Below are positions 25,237 to 34,068 of a stretch of DNA of 64,000 nucleotides, in pieces. The notes beneath the pieces were generated by a model. It was not told the origin of the DNA, made no database searches, and saw only the letters and a list, made by a program, of their open reading frames with translations. The translations under genes and the position numbers were made by a program. The stretch's first letter is position 1; each line of letters begins with the position of its first letter. Source of the stretch: Isoptericola halotolerans (GTDB taxonomy: Bacteria > Actinomycetota > Actinomycetes > Actinomycetales > Cellulomonadaceae). The stretch is taken from positions 1 to 64,000 of the forward strand of contig NZ_PVTX01000006.1 of NCBI RefSeq assembly GCF_003003075.1, read 5' to 3'.

Positions 25237-26478
25237 GTGACCGCCGAGCCGACGACGACGCAGCGCACCACCGGTGCGCCCCCGGGCGGCAGCAGCGCCT
25301 CCCGCCAGCACACGCTGCGCGAGCGCAACCTCCGCCTCGTGGCCAAGGCGATCTACGACGCCGCCGCCGGGACGTCCGGACCGCCGGACGCCGTCCCACC
25401 GTCCCGCGCCGACGTCGCCGCCGCCACCGGGCTGACCCGCGCCACCGTCTCCACGCTCGTCGACCACCTCGTGGCCGCCCGCCTCATCACCGAGCTCCCG
25501 CCCGCCGCCGCCCAGCGCGCCGGGCGCCCCGCCGTGCCGCTCGTGCCGGCCGCGCGGACCGTCGTCGGCCTCGGGCTGGAGGTGAACGTCGACTACCTGG
25601 GCGTGCGTGCCCTCGACCTGGCCGGGCAGACCGTCGCCGACGTCGTCGAGCAGGGCGCCTTCCACGACTCCGAGCCCGCGACGGTGCTCGGCCGGCTCGG
25701 CACGCTCGCGGCCGAGGTCGTCGAGCTGCTCCAGTCCGACGGCATGCGGGTCGCCGGTGCCCGGCTCGCGCTGCCCGGCCTCGTCGACGTCCGGACCGGT
25801 GAGCTCGAGGTCGCACCCAACCTCGGGTGGTCGTCGCTCGACCCCGTGCCGCTCCTGAGCCTCGCAAGCCTCCCCGTGCACGTCGCCAACGAGGCCAAGC
25901 TCGCCGCGCTCGCCGAGCTCGCCGGCGAGGTGCCCGACTCGTTCCTCTACGTCTCCGGCGACGTCGGCATCGGTGCCGGCATCGTCGTCGACCGCGGACT
26001 CTTCCTCGCCGAGCGGGGCTGGAACGGCGAGGTGGGCCACGTCGTCGTCGACCCCGCCGGTCCGCGCTGCTCCTGCGGCGCGCACGGCTGCCTCGAGCAG
26101 TACGCCGGCAAGGAGGCCGTCCTGCGCGCCGCCGGGCTGCCGCTCGACGCCCCGCTCCGGTCCCTCCTCGCCGCGCTCGAGGCCGACGACGACGCCGCAC
26201 GCGCGGCGCTGCACCGCGCCGGCCGGGCGCTGGGGTCGGCGCTCGCGGACTTCGTGAACCTCACCGGGGTGTCCACCGTGGTCCTCGGCGGGGTCTACGC
26301 CGAGCTCGAGCCGTGGCTCCGCGACGACGTCGTCGCGGTGCTGCGCGAGCGGGTGCTGGCCTCGCCCTTCGCGGAGCCGGACGTGCGGGCCGCCCGGGCG
26401 GGTCAGCACGCCGCGCTGACCGGGGGAGCGCGCGAGGTGCTGCGCGAGGTCGTGGCCGACCCGGCGGCGTGGGTGTGA
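25237..26478 (+). CDS. xylR: ROK-family xylose repressor (XylR-type)
   Basis: A 413-residue ROK regulator. The N-terminal winged helix has PSRADVAAATGLTRATVSTL near residue 55. The sugar-binding ROK domain has VGLGLEVNVDYLGVRALDL, ISGDVGIGAGIV-like YVSGDVGIGAG, GWNGEVGHVVVD and the zinc motif CSCGAHGCLEQY. It is divergent from xylA and is therefore inferred to repress xylA-xylB and to be released by xylose. The gene symbol rests on context, not on a diagnostic residue. Translation probably begins on a leaderless mRNA at GTG 25237. Confidence 0.88.
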   Translation: MTAEPTTTQRTTGAPPGGSSASRQHTLRERNLRLVAKAIYDAAAGTSGPPDAVPPSRADVAAATGLTRATVSTLVDHLVAARLITELPPAAAQRAGRPAVPLVPAARTVVGLGLEVNVDYLGVRALDLAGQTVADVVEQGAFHDSEPATVLGRLGTLAAEVVELLQSDGMRVAGARLALPGLVDVRTGELEVAPNLGWSSLDPVPLLSLASLPVHVANEAKLAALAELAGEVPDSFLYVSGDVGIGAGIVVDRGLFLAERGWNGEVGHVVVDPAGPRCSCGAHGCLEQYAGKEAVLRAAGLPLDAPLRSLLAALEADDDAARAALHRAGRALGSALADFVNLTGVSTVVLGGVYAELEPWLRDDVVAVLRERVLASPFAEPDVRAARAGQHAALTGGAREVLREVVADPAAWV

Positions 26479-26654
26479 CTCGCGAGAGCCGGCCGACGAC
26501 GATGCGGGCCCCGTGCACGGCGAGTGCGCCGGGACGGCAGCCCACCGGACTGTCGTTGCCTCGGTGATGCCGCCATGCACGCTAGGCTGTGGGGCGACCC
26601 GGGCCGTGTGCCTCGTGCTCGGCGCCGGGTCACCATCGTCCGAGGACGCTGGGA

Positions 26655-26727
26655 GCGCCTGTAGCTCAGGGGATAGAGCACCGCTCTCCTAAAGCGGGTG
26701 TCGGCAGTTCGAATCTGCCCAGGCGCA
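26655..26727 (+). tRNA. tRNA-Arg(CCU)
   Basis: A 73-nt cloverleaf. The acceptor stem is GCGCCTG/CAGGCGC, the anticodon stem CCGCT/AGCGG, and the loop CTCCTAA carries anticodon CCT at 26688-26690. The T-loop is TTCGAAT. The CCA end is not encoded. It reads the rare codon AGG. No integrase gene is next to it. Confidence 0.97.
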
Positions 26728-26957
26728 CAGGGTGTCAAGGTCACCGGCAGCCTTGGCGACGTGGCTCTCCCCGGGCCGCGACCGTGCTCGCGGTGATGCG
26801 CCGAAAGGTACGACGGCGTCTCGCCGTCGGCCTGAGGCCCACCGGCGTCGCCGCCGGGGAACCGGCGTGGCGACGCTGCGCCCGACTCGTCGGCGCGAGC
26901 ACGCGTGGACACCCGCGCCGCGTCGTGGCCGAGGTGCAGGACAGCGAAGGAGTGCAT
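26728..26957 (+). other. Spacer between tRNA-Arg and the SNF2 helicase gene
   Basis: About 230 bp without a gene that I would call. Near its end AAGGAG (26947-26952) precedes two overlapping start codons in different frames, ATG at 26956 and GTG at 26958. The ATG frame keeps GC-rich third positions to about 27045 and then stops at 27094, while the helicase frame becomes codon-typical only from about 27057. Confidence 0.5.
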
Positions 26958-27056
26958 GTGGCAAGACCAGGCCGACGCCGGTCCGGTGGAGCGCGCCCTG
27001 ACGGCGGCGCTCAGCGGCGCCGTGCTCCCCGTCCTGCCGAGCGTGGCATCATCCCC

Positions 27057-29105
27057 GTGCTCGCCGACATCGCTCGCGACGTCGACAACGCGGTGAAGCG
27101 ACCTCCCACCCGCCCCGTCGTCCGGACGAAGTTCCAGGTGGTGGCGCTGCTCGTGCGTGAGGAGCGGGCCCGCGTGAAGGCCGATGGTGCTCTGACCGCG
27201 GCGAAGCGGGACCAGGAGCTCAAGCGGCTCGACGGGGTGGCGACGATGCTGGCGAAGATCGCCGCGCGCGACACCTCGCTGCTCGAGCTGCTCGCGGACG
27301 ATGCTCGGGTCTCCGACGCGGCGCGCGAGTACCGGGCCAGCGTGATGCGCGCCGGCGGGATCGAGCCCCCCGAGGAAGACCCGGAGCCGCCCGCCCCCGC
27401 CGCGCCGCCGCCCGGCGCCGAGAAGAGAGTGGTGCCCCAGTCGGCGATCTCGCAGCGGCTGGCCAACCCCTTCCTCGCACCGGACTTCGAGGCGGCGGCA
27501 GAGCGGGTCCCCGCGCGTCCCCGCCGGCTGGCCGGGTGGGAGCTGCTCGAACCCCTCTTCCGATCGTTCGAGAAGGCGTCTCCCGGCACGCCCTCCTGCA
27601 TGGCGCTGCCCGACCCGGCCTCCGTACCGGTTCCCCACGGCCGCGCCCTGATGCCGCACCAGGCCCAGGTCGTCGCCGCGACGGCGCGCGGGCACCGCAC
27701 GTTCCTGCTCGCGGACGAGCCCGGGCTCGGCAAGACCGCCCAGGCGCTCCTCGCGGCGCAGGCGGCGGACGCCTTCCCGCTGCTGGTCGTCGCGCCCAAC
27801 GTGGTCAAGACGAACTGGGCCCACGAGGTCGAGCTGTGGACGCCGCTGCGGCGAGCGACGGTCGTCCACGGTGACGGTGATCGGGTCGACGCCTTCGCGG
27901 ACGTCGTGATCGTGAACTACGACATCCTGAACCGGCACGTCGGGTGGCTCGGAGAGCTCGGCTTCCGCGGGATGGTCGTCGACGAGGCCCACTTCATCAA
28001 GAACAAGACCTCCCAGCGGTCGCAGCACGTCCTGGCGCTCTCCGAGCGGATTCGTGAGCGCACCGCCCGGCCGCTCCTGATGGCCCTCACCGGCACCCCG
28101 CTGATCAACGACGTCGAGGACTTCCGGGCGATCTGGCAGTTCCTCGGCTGGATCGACGACACGAAGCCGATCGGCGGGCTGATGGCTGCCCTGGAGGAGG
28201 CCGGCCTGACCCCGGCGGACCGGGGGTTCTACGCCTCGGCCCGGGCCACCGTCATCGACGAGGGCATCGTGCGTCGTCGGAAGGCCGACGTGGCGGCGGA
28301 CATCCCCGCCCGTCGGGTGGCGGACCTGCCGGTCGAGCTCGAGGGCGCCGTCGGCCGCTCGGTCCGAGCGGCCGAGACCGCGCTCCAGCAGCGGCTCGTC
28401 GAGCGCTACCGGGCTGCCGTGGCCGCCCGCCCCGACGACGTCGCCGTGGAGGGCATCGACATCGAGCTCGCCCGGCGGGTCGCGGCGGCCGAGCTCAAGG
28501 ACTCGAGCCCCCAGTCCCGCGGCGAGAACGTGTTCACGATGGTCCGCCGGATCGGCCAGGCCAAGGCCGGGCTGGCCGCCGACTACGCTGCGCAGCTGGC
28601 CCGCAACGTCGGCAAGGTGGTGTTCTTCGCCAAGCACGTCGACGTGATGGACCAGGCCGAGCAGACCTTCACCGACCGCGGCATCCGGTTTGCCTCGATC
28701 CGTGGCGACCAGACGCCCGCGGTGCGCGAGAAGAACGTCGCGGCGTTCACGGGCGACCCCGACGTGTCGATCGCCGTGTGCTCCCTGATGGCCGCCGGCG
28801 TGGGGCTCAACCTCCAGGTCGCCTCCAACCTCGTGCTGGCGGAGCTGTCCTGGACCGACGCCGAGCAGACCCAGGCCATCGACCGGATCCACCGGATCGG
28901 CCAGGCCGAACCCGTCACCGCATGGCGGATCATCGCCGCGCAGACCATCGACTCCAAGATCGCCGAGCTGATCGACAGCAAGTCGGGGCTGGCCGCCCGG
29001 GCGCTGGACGGGGCGGCGGACGAGGACATCCCGTCGTCCACGGACGTCCAGCTCGAAGCGCTGGTCGGGCTGCTCACCGACGCGCTCGCCGCGGGCGTGG
29101 ACTGA
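27057..29105 (+). CDS. SNF2-family DEAD/DEAH helicase-like ATPase
   Basis: A protein of about 682 residues in the SWI2/SNF2 superfamily 2. An N-terminal charged helical region of roughly 190 residues (RTKFQVVALLVREERARVKA) precedes the motor. Motif I is LADEPGLGKTAQ, Ia LLVVAPNVVKTNWAHEVE, II VVDEAHFIKN (DEAH), III MALTGTPLIND. In the second lobe KVVFFAKHVDVMDQ, VCSLMAAGVGLNLQ and QAIDRIHRIGQ are motifs IV, V and VI. Such proteins translocate on DNA and remodel or repair it; short bacterial forms resemble SMARCAL1/ZRANB3 cores. The start is uncertain: GTG at 27057 fits codon use, GTG at 26958 has a strong ribosome binding site. Confidence 0.88.
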   Translation: MLADIARDVDNAVKRPPTRPVVRTKFQVVALLVREERARVKADGALTAAKRDQELKRLDGVATMLAKIAARDTSLLELLADDARVSDAAREYRASVMRAGGIEPPEEDPEPPAPAAPPPGAEKRVVPQSAISQRLANPFLAPDFEAAAERVPARPRRLAGWELLEPLFRSFEKASPGTPSCMALPDPASVPVPHGRALMPHQAQVVAATARGHRTFLLADEPGLGKTAQALLAAQAADAFPLLVVAPNVVKTNWAHEVELWTPLRRATVVHGDGDRVDAFADVVIVNYDILNRHVGWLGELGFRGMVVDEAHFIKNKTSQRSQHVLALSERIRERTARPLLMALTGTPLINDVEDFRAIWQFLGWIDDTKPIGGLMAALEEAGLTPADRGFYASARATVIDEGIVRRRKADVAADIPARRVADLPVELEGAVGRSVRAAETALQQRLVERYRAAVAARPDDVAVEGIDIELARRVAAAELKDSSPQSRGENVFTMVRRIGQAKAGLAADYAAQLARNVGKVVFFAKHVDVMDQAEQTFTDRGIRFASIRGDQTPAVREKNVAAFTGDPDVSIAVCSLMAAGVGLNLQVASNLVLAELSWTDAEQTQAIDRIHRIGQAEPVTAWRIIAAQTIDSKIAELIDSKSGLAARALDGAADEDIPSSTDVQLEALVGLLTDALAAGVD

Positions 29106-29176
29106 GCCCCCGGGCCACCACCGGGCGCTCTCACGCGGGCCACGGCGGCGAGGGCGGGGGGCGCGCACGGTCGCCG

Positions 29177-29182
29177 TACGCT
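29177..29182 (+). promoter_or_regulatory. -10 box for leaderless DinB-like transcript
   Basis: TACGCT ends 6 nt before the ATG at 29189, and there is no ribosome binding site between them. Confidence 0.5.
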
Positions 29183-29188
29183 GCACCC

Positions 29189-29707
29189 ATGCCGCTCTCC
29201 GCCGTCGAACCACGCCTCGACTCACCCGACCCGAAGGCGCAGTTCGTCGCCTACCTCGACTACTACCGCGCCGCCGTCGAGCGAAAGCTCGACGGGCTCA
29301 CCGGGGCCGAGCTGCGCACCAGCAGGCTGCCGTCCGGCTGGACCCCGCTGGAGCTGTTGATCCACCTGGTCCACATGGAGCGCCGCTGGTTCGTGTGGGG
29401 CTTCCTCGGCGAGCAGGTCCCCGACCCGTGGGGCGACCACGCCGGTGGCATCCCTGACGGTCCCTGGCAGGTGCCCGACGACGTCACGCGCGACGAGCTG
29501 GTCGCCGCGCTGCACGCGGGCGGCGAGCGCACGCGGAAGATCCTCACCGGGCACGACCTCACCGCACGGGGCGCCGTCGGGGGCCGGTTCGACGACGACC
29601 CCCCGACGCTGAGCTGGATCTGCTTCCACGTGCTCCAGGAGTACGCGCGGCACGCCGGGCACCTCGACGTCGCGCGCGAGCTGCACGACGGCGCCACGGG
29701 CGAGTAG
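29189..29707 (+). CDS. DinB/DUF664 family protein
   Basis: A 172-residue four-helix protein. Metal-binding histidines are expected in LIHLVHMERRW near residue 55 and in LQEYARHAGHLDVARE near residue 155. DUF664 and related DinB-fold proteins in actinobacteria are often mycothiol-dependent transferases, but no specific substrate can be named. It is not obviously linked to its neighbours and converges on the GH2 gene with an 18-bp gap. Confidence 0.87.
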   Translation: MPLSAVEPRLDSPDPKAQFVAYLDYYRAAVERKLDGLTGAELRTSRLPSGWTPLELLIHLVHMERRWFVWGFLGEQVPDPWGDHAGGIPDGPWQVPDDVTRDELVAALHAGGERTRKILTGHDLTARGAVGGRFDDDPPTLSWICFHVLQEYARHAGHLDVARELHDGATGE

Positions 29708-29725
29708 TCGGGCAGCGGCAGCAGG

Positions 29726-31537
29726 TCAGCGGGCGGGCGCGCCCCGGACGATCGAACGGATGGTCTCGACAGGGAGCTTGGGCTTGCGGTGCTCGTCCGT
29801 GAGCCCGTTGGCCTCCTGCAACGTGTCCGTGAGCTGGGTGTAGCAGACGCCGGCCAGGACGGGGCTCGCGTAGAGGGCGTCGAACAGCGCACGCACGCGT
29901 GCCTCGAAGTCCTCGGGCGAGCTCGCCACCGAGTAGCCCCACGTGTCGATGTCCGCGTCCGGCGCCCAGGTGACGCCGCCGAACTCCGTGACCATCACCG
30001 GCTTGCCCTCGGCCGCGCAGGGCAGCAGCGTGACGCGCCTCCCGGCCGGGCCGACGGACCCGGGCAGCGCGTCCAGGGCCTCGCGGGTCGCGTACCGCGG
30101 CTCGAGCACCGCTCGTTCGGCGGCGTAGTCGTGGAGCGTGAGCAGGTCGGACTCGGTGTGCTCCCAGCCGTCGTTGGAGATGACGGGTCGGGTCGGGTCG
30201 AGGGCCTTGGTCAGGTGGTAGAGCGCGCGGGTGAGGTGCTGCTGCGCCGGGTCGTGCGCGATGTGCTGCACGCCCCAGCTCTCGTTGACGGGCACCCACG
30301 TGACGATGCAGGGGTGCGACCGGTCGCGCAGCACCAGGTCGGTCCACTCGCGCACGGTGCGCTCGACCGCCCGCGGCGTGAAGGCGAACGGGGCGGCGAC
30401 CTCGCCCCAGACGAGGAGGCCGAGCCGGTCCGCCCAGTAGAGGAACCGCGGGTCCTCGGCCTTCTGGTGCACGCGGGCCGCGTTGAACCCGAGGTCCTTG
30501 ATGAGCTGCACCTCGTCACGGAGCGCCTGCGCGCTCGGGGCCGCGAGGTGCGACTCCGGCCAGTACCCCTGCTCGAGCACGGACCGCACGTAGTACGGCC
30601 GGTCGTTGAGCAGGAACTTCCCGTCCGCCTCCCCGGTCGAGCGCAGCCCGAGGTAGGAGGTGACGTCGTCGAGCAGCGCGCCGTCGGGGCCCGTGACGGT
30701 CACCCGGGCGTCGAGCAGGGTGGGTCGTTCGGGGCTCCAGAGCAGCTCCTCGTACGCCTGGCCGTTGGCCTGCCGGTGCAGCGGGACCGTGAGCGAGACC
30801 TCGGCGTCGTCGATCCGGATCTCCTGGCGGGCGAGCGTCTCCTCGCCGGCGTTGATCTCCACGGTGAGCCGGGTGCCCCGCTCCGGACGGTGCGCGAGGA
30901 GCGCGCCGAGCTCGACGGCGCCGGCCGGCACGTCGGGGCGCCAGTCGAGGCGGACGACGGCGGTACGCGGCACGGCCTCGAGCCATACCGGCTGCCAGAT
31001 GCCGGTGGTGCGGTGGTACCAGATGCTGTGCGGTTCGTCGCGCCAGTCCTGCTTGCCGCGGGGCTGCGTCACGTCGCGGGGGTCGTCGTACGCCCGGACC
31101 ACGAGCGTGAACGCGCCCCGCTGCACGATCTCGGCAGGCACCTCGAGGGTGAACGGGGTCTGCCCGCCGGTGTGGGTGCCGAGCAGGTGGCCGTCGGCCC
31201 ACACCTGCGCGTCGTGGTCGACGGCGCCGAAGTGGATCACCAGAGCGTCGCCCTGCGTGCCGAGACCGGCGGTGGCGACGTCGTCGGCGGTGACGGTGCG
31301 CCGGTACCAGACGACGTCGTAGGGGCTGGTGTCGCCGATCCCGGACAGCGGCGACTCGGGCGGGTACGGCACCTGGATACGGCGGGGGAGCGCGGTGCCG
31401 CCGGCTCGGCGTGCGGGGGCGTCGTCGTCGCCGATCGCGAACTCCCACTCGCCCGACAGGTCGTGCCATCGGGGTCGTGCGAGCTGGGGTCGTGGGTAGG
31501 TGCCGTCGTCGGTGCTCGTCGTCGAGGTCTCACGCAT
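29726..31537 (-). CDS. Glycoside hydrolase family 2 enzyme (beta-galactosidase/glucuronidase type)
   Basis: A 603-residue GH2 enzyme. The N-terminal sugar-binding domain (DLSGEWEFAIGD, WYRRTVTADD, DAQVWADGHLLGTHTGGQTP), an immunoglobulin-like domain and a TIM barrel are in order. The acid/base Glu is in WVPVNESWGVQH and the nucleophile Glu in VMVTEFGGVTW. There is no signal peptide, so it acts on sugars brought in by the adjacent transporter. The exact substrate (galactoside, glucuronide or arabinoside) is not resolvable. ATG at 31537 is preferred to 31555, which overlaps the -10 region. A LacI operator lies immediately upstream. Confidence 0.9.
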   Translation of the reverse strand: MRETSTTSTDDGTYPRPQLARPRWHDLSGEWEFAIGDDDAPARRAGGTALPRRIQVPYPPESPLSGIGDTSPYDVVWYRRTVTADDVATAGLGTQGDALVIHFGAVDHDAQVWADGHLLGTHTGGQTPFTLEVPAEIVQRGAFTLVVRAYDDPRDVTQPRGKQDWRDEPHSIWYHRTTGIWQPVWLEAVPRTAVVRLDWRPDVPAGAVELGALLAHRPERGTRLTVEINAGEETLARQEIRIDDAEVSLTVPLHRQANGQAYEELLWSPERPTLLDARVTVTGPDGALLDDVTSYLGLRSTGEADGKFLLNDRPYYVRSVLEQGYWPESHLAAPSAQALRDEVQLIKDLGFNAARVHQKAEDPRFLYWADRLGLLVWGEVAAPFAFTPRAVERTVREWTDLVLRDRSHPCIVTWVPVNESWGVQHIAHDPAQQHLTRALYHLTKALDPTRPVISNDGWEHTESDLLTLHDYAAERAVLEPRYATREALDALPGSVGPAGRRVTLLPCAAEGKPVMVTEFGGVTWAPDADIDTWGYSVASSPEDFEARVRALFDALYASPVLAGVCYTQLTDTLQEANGLTDEHRKPKLPVETIRSIVRGAPAR

Positions 31538-31558
31538 GGCAAGAGCATGGACCATGAA

Positions 31559-31570
31559 TACAGCGCTGTA
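31559..31570. promoter_or_regulatory. LacI operator upstream of the GH2 gene
   Basis: TACAGCGCTGTA is a perfect 12-bp palindrome with a central CG. On the minus strand it lies between a weak -35 (CTGACG) and a TATTCA -10 box. The same 12 bases recur at 32683. Confidence 0.85.
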
Positions 31571-31578
31571 AAGCGCCG

Positions 31579-32589
31579 TCAGGCGCCCGGGGCCGACTCC
31601 CGCACCTGCAAGGTGTGCGGGACCACCCGGTGCCGGCCCACGCCGGTGGTGCCCTGCATCCGCTCCAGCAGGAGCTCGAACGCCACGCGGGCGAGCTCGT
31701 GCTTGTCCGGGGCCAGCGACGTCAGCGGCGGCCAGGCCCACTGCGCCATCGCGGAGTCGTCCCACCCGACGAGCGCGACGTCCCCGGGCACCTCGCGGCC
31801 GTGGCGGCGCAGCGCGGTGAGCGCCCCGATCGCGAAGCGGTCGTCGCGGCACACGAGGGCGTCGAACCGGAGTCCTCGCGACAGGGCGTCGTCCACGGCC
31901 ACGGCGGCGGCGTCCGAGCCGAACCCGGAGGTGGTGAGCACCAGGCCCGGGTCGAGGGGCACGCCCGCGCCCACGAGCGCCTCCTGGTAGCCGAGCAGGC
32001 GGCGGCTGTTCGTCGCCGTGATGTCGCCCTCCACCAGCCCCAGGAAGCCGATCCGGGTGCGCCCCGCGGCGAGCAGGTGGGACGTGGCGTCCGCGGCCCC
32101 GCGCACGTTGTCCACCATGACGTGGTCCGTGGTCACCGGGGCCTCGACCTCGCCGAGCAGCACGAGGGGCAGATCCTGGTGGAACCGTGCGATGTCGAGC
32201 GTGGCGATGCGCAGCGGCTGGAAGATGACCCCGTCGACGAGCCCGGCGTCCCGGTCGCGCAGCACGGCCCGCTCGGCCGTCTCGTCGCCCAGCGTCTGCT
32301 CGATGATGACGCGGTAGCCGTGGTCGCTCGCGACCTCGGCGACGTGCCGGGCGACCTCGGCGAAGTACGGGTGGTCGATCTCGGGCATGGCCAGGGCGAT
32401 CATGCCCGTCCTGCCGGTCGCCAGCCGGCGTGCGGTGAGGTTCGGCTTGTAGCCGAGCTCGTCGATGGCCGCCTGCACCCGGGCCCGCGTCGCCGGCTGC
32501 ACGTGGGCGTAGCCGTTGACCACGTTGGACACCGTCTTCATCGAGACGTTGGCCCGCTCGGCCACGTCGACCAGCCGTACCCGTGCCAT
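31579..32589 (-). CDS. LacI-family transcriptional regulator
   Basis: A 336-residue LacI/GalR protein. The N-terminal helix-turn-helix is VRLVDVAERANVSMKTVSNV with the hinge helix LTARRLATGRT, and the periplasmic-binding-like effector domain follows (MIALAMPEIDHPYFAEVARH, DGVIFQPLRI, VALVGWDDSAMAQW). It lies between the GH2 gene and the ABC importer, and both of those units carry the identical palindrome TACAGCGCTGTA, so it is the probable local repressor. ATG at 32589 has GGGAGG 6 nt upstream. The inducer is not known. Confidence 0.93.
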   Translation of the reverse strand: MARVRLVDVAERANVSMKTVSNVVNGYAHVQPATRARVQAAIDELGYKPNLTARRLATGRTGMIALAMPEIDHPYFAEVARHVAEVASDHGYRVIIEQTLGDETAERAVLRDRDAGLVDGVIFQPLRIATLDIARFHQDLPLVLLGEVEAPVTTDHVMVDNVRGAADATSHLLAAGRTRIGFLGLVEGDITATNSRRLLGYQEALVGAGVPLDPGLVLTTSGFGSDAAAVAVDDALSRGLRFDALVCRDDRFAIGALTALRRHGREVPGDVALVGWDDSAMAQWAWPPLTSLAPDKHELARVAFELLLERMQGTTGVGRHRVVPHTLQVRESAPGA

Positions 32590-32668
32590 GCCGCCTCCCT
32601 CGCCCGCCGCCGCTGCCCGCTCGTTGTCGTGATCGTAGTGCCCGCGGGGCCGCCGTCGGGGGCGGGGG

Positions 32669-32698
32669 TCGACAACCTGCGTTACAGCGCTGTACATT
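32669..32698 (+). promoter_or_regulatory. Promoter and LacI operator of the sugar ABC operon
   Basis: TCGACA (32669-32674) and TACATT (32693-32698) are 18 bp apart. The palindrome TACAGCGCTGTA (32683-32694) overlaps the -10 box, so a bound repressor would block polymerase. Confidence 0.7.
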
Positions 32699-32748
32699 CG
32701 TCGCCAGCGCGCAGAGCGCAGGCGTTTTCGACGAGGAGGACGACACTC

Positions 32749-34065
32749 ATGACGAACCACACCGGGCGCGGACGCACCGTCCGCGCCGCAGCCCTCGCCG
32801 CCACCGGAGCACTCGCCCTGGCTGCGTGCTCCGGCGGCGGCGACACCCCGGGCCAGCAGCAGGCAGCCGAGTTCACCGGCACCTACGACGGCCCCGAGGT
32901 CACGCTCAGCTACTGGAACGGCTTCACCGGCGGCGACGGCCCGTTCATGCAGAGCATGGTGGACGAGTTCAACGCCGAGCACGACAACATCACCGTCGAG
33001 TCGAACACGATCGAGTGGGCGGAGTTCTACCAGAAGCTGCCCGCCGCGGTGACCGCCGGCGAGGGTCCGGACGTCGGTGTCATGCACATCGAGCAGCTCT
33101 CGTCGAACGCCGTGCGCCAGGTGATCGACCCCGTCGACCCGCTCCTGGAGGGCATCGGGCTGACGGCCGACGACTTCACGCAGGAGATCTGGGACGCCAC
33201 CGAGTACGAGGGGCAGCACTACGGCGTCCCGCTCGACGTCCACTCGCTCGCGATGTACTACAACACCGAGCACTTCGAGGAGGCCGGGATCACCGAGCCG
33301 CCGACGGACGCCGAGTCGTTCGGCGCCGCGCTCGACGCGCTGCAGGAGGCCGGTCACGAGCACCCGTTCTGGATGCCCGCCCGGTGGCCCGCCCACCTCA
33401 TGTTCCTCTCGGGAGTCTGGCAGGGCGGCGGCGAGCCGTACGCCGCCGACGGCGCCAGCGCCACCTTCGACTCCGCCGAGGGCGTCGAGACCCTCGAGTG
33501 GATGCGGTCGATGGTCGACGACGGGTACAGCCCGGCCAGCGTCGACGCCGACGCCCAGTACGTCGCGTTCAAGAACGGCGAGACCTCGATCACGTTCGAC
33601 GGCATCTGGCAGATCAACGACCTGGAGGAGTCGGGCCTGCCGTACGCGGCCGTGCCCGTCCCCGCGCTCCTCGGGGAGCAGGCGACCTGGGCGAGCTCGC
33701 ACCAGTTCTTCCTGCCGCACCAGAACGACCCGGACGAGGACAAGGTCGCCGCCGCCCAGGTGTTCGTCGCGTGGATGAGCGAGCACTCGGGGGAGTGGGC
33801 CGGCGCCGGCATGATCCCCGCCCGGGAGTCCGTGCGGACCAGCGGCGTGCTCGACGGCACGGTGCAGGAGCCCATCGCCGACGCGATCGACACCATGCGG
33901 TTCCTCCCGCCGGTCCCCGGCCTCGGGACGATCCAGGCCGAGACCCTCGAGGTCGCGGTGGCCGACGGCGTGCTCGGTGACCGCGCGCCCGACGTCGCCC
34001 TCACCGAGGAGGCCGAGCGCGCCACCGCGCTGATGGAAGAGAACCTGGCCAGGTTCGGAGGCTGA
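32749..34065 (+). CDS. Sugar ABC transporter substrate-binding lipoprotein (CUT1)
   Basis: A 438-residue solute-binding protein of family 1. The signal ALAATGALALAACSGGG ends in a lipobox Cys near residue 28, and the mature protein begins the SBP_bac_1 fold with VTLSYWNGFTGGDGPFMQSM. Typical internal segments are GVPLDVHSLAMYYNTEHFEE and SITFDGIWQINDLEE. It captures a mono- or oligosaccharide outside the membrane for the two permeases downstream. ATG at 32749 has GAGGAGGA 8 nt upstream. It is the first gene of a four-gene operon under the LacI operator. Confidence 0.93.
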   Translation: MTNHTGRGRTVRAAALAATGALALAACSGGGDTPGQQQAAEFTGTYDGPEVTLSYWNGFTGGDGPFMQSMVDEFNAEHDNITVESNTIEWAEFYQKLPAAVTAGEGPDVGVMHIEQLSSNAVRQVIDPVDPLLEGIGLTADDFTQEIWDATEYEGQHYGVPLDVHSLAMYYNTEHFEEAGITEPPTDAESFGAALDALQEAGHEHPFWMPARWPAHLMFLSGVWQGGGEPYAADGASATFDSAEGVETLEWMRSMVDDGYSPASVDADAQYVAFKNGETSITFDGIWQINDLEESGLPYAAVPVPALLGEQATWASSHQFFLPHQNDPDEDKVAAAQVFVAWMSEHSGEWAGAGMIPARESVRTSGVLDGTVQEPIADAIDTMRFLPPVPGLGTIQAETLEVAVADGVLGDRAPDVALTEEAERATALMEENLARFGG

Positions 34066-34068
34066 CGC

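Noticed and set aside
26655-29105. Integrated element at tRNA-Arg with the SNF2 helicase as cargo
   Set aside because: No integrase, no direct repeat of the tRNA 3' end was seen and codon use of the helicase is native.
29726-32746. Apparent 1006-residue fusion of the GH2 enzyme with an upstream segment
   Set aside because: The upstream part is the shifted-frame shadow of the LacI gene; the real GH2 start is at 31537.
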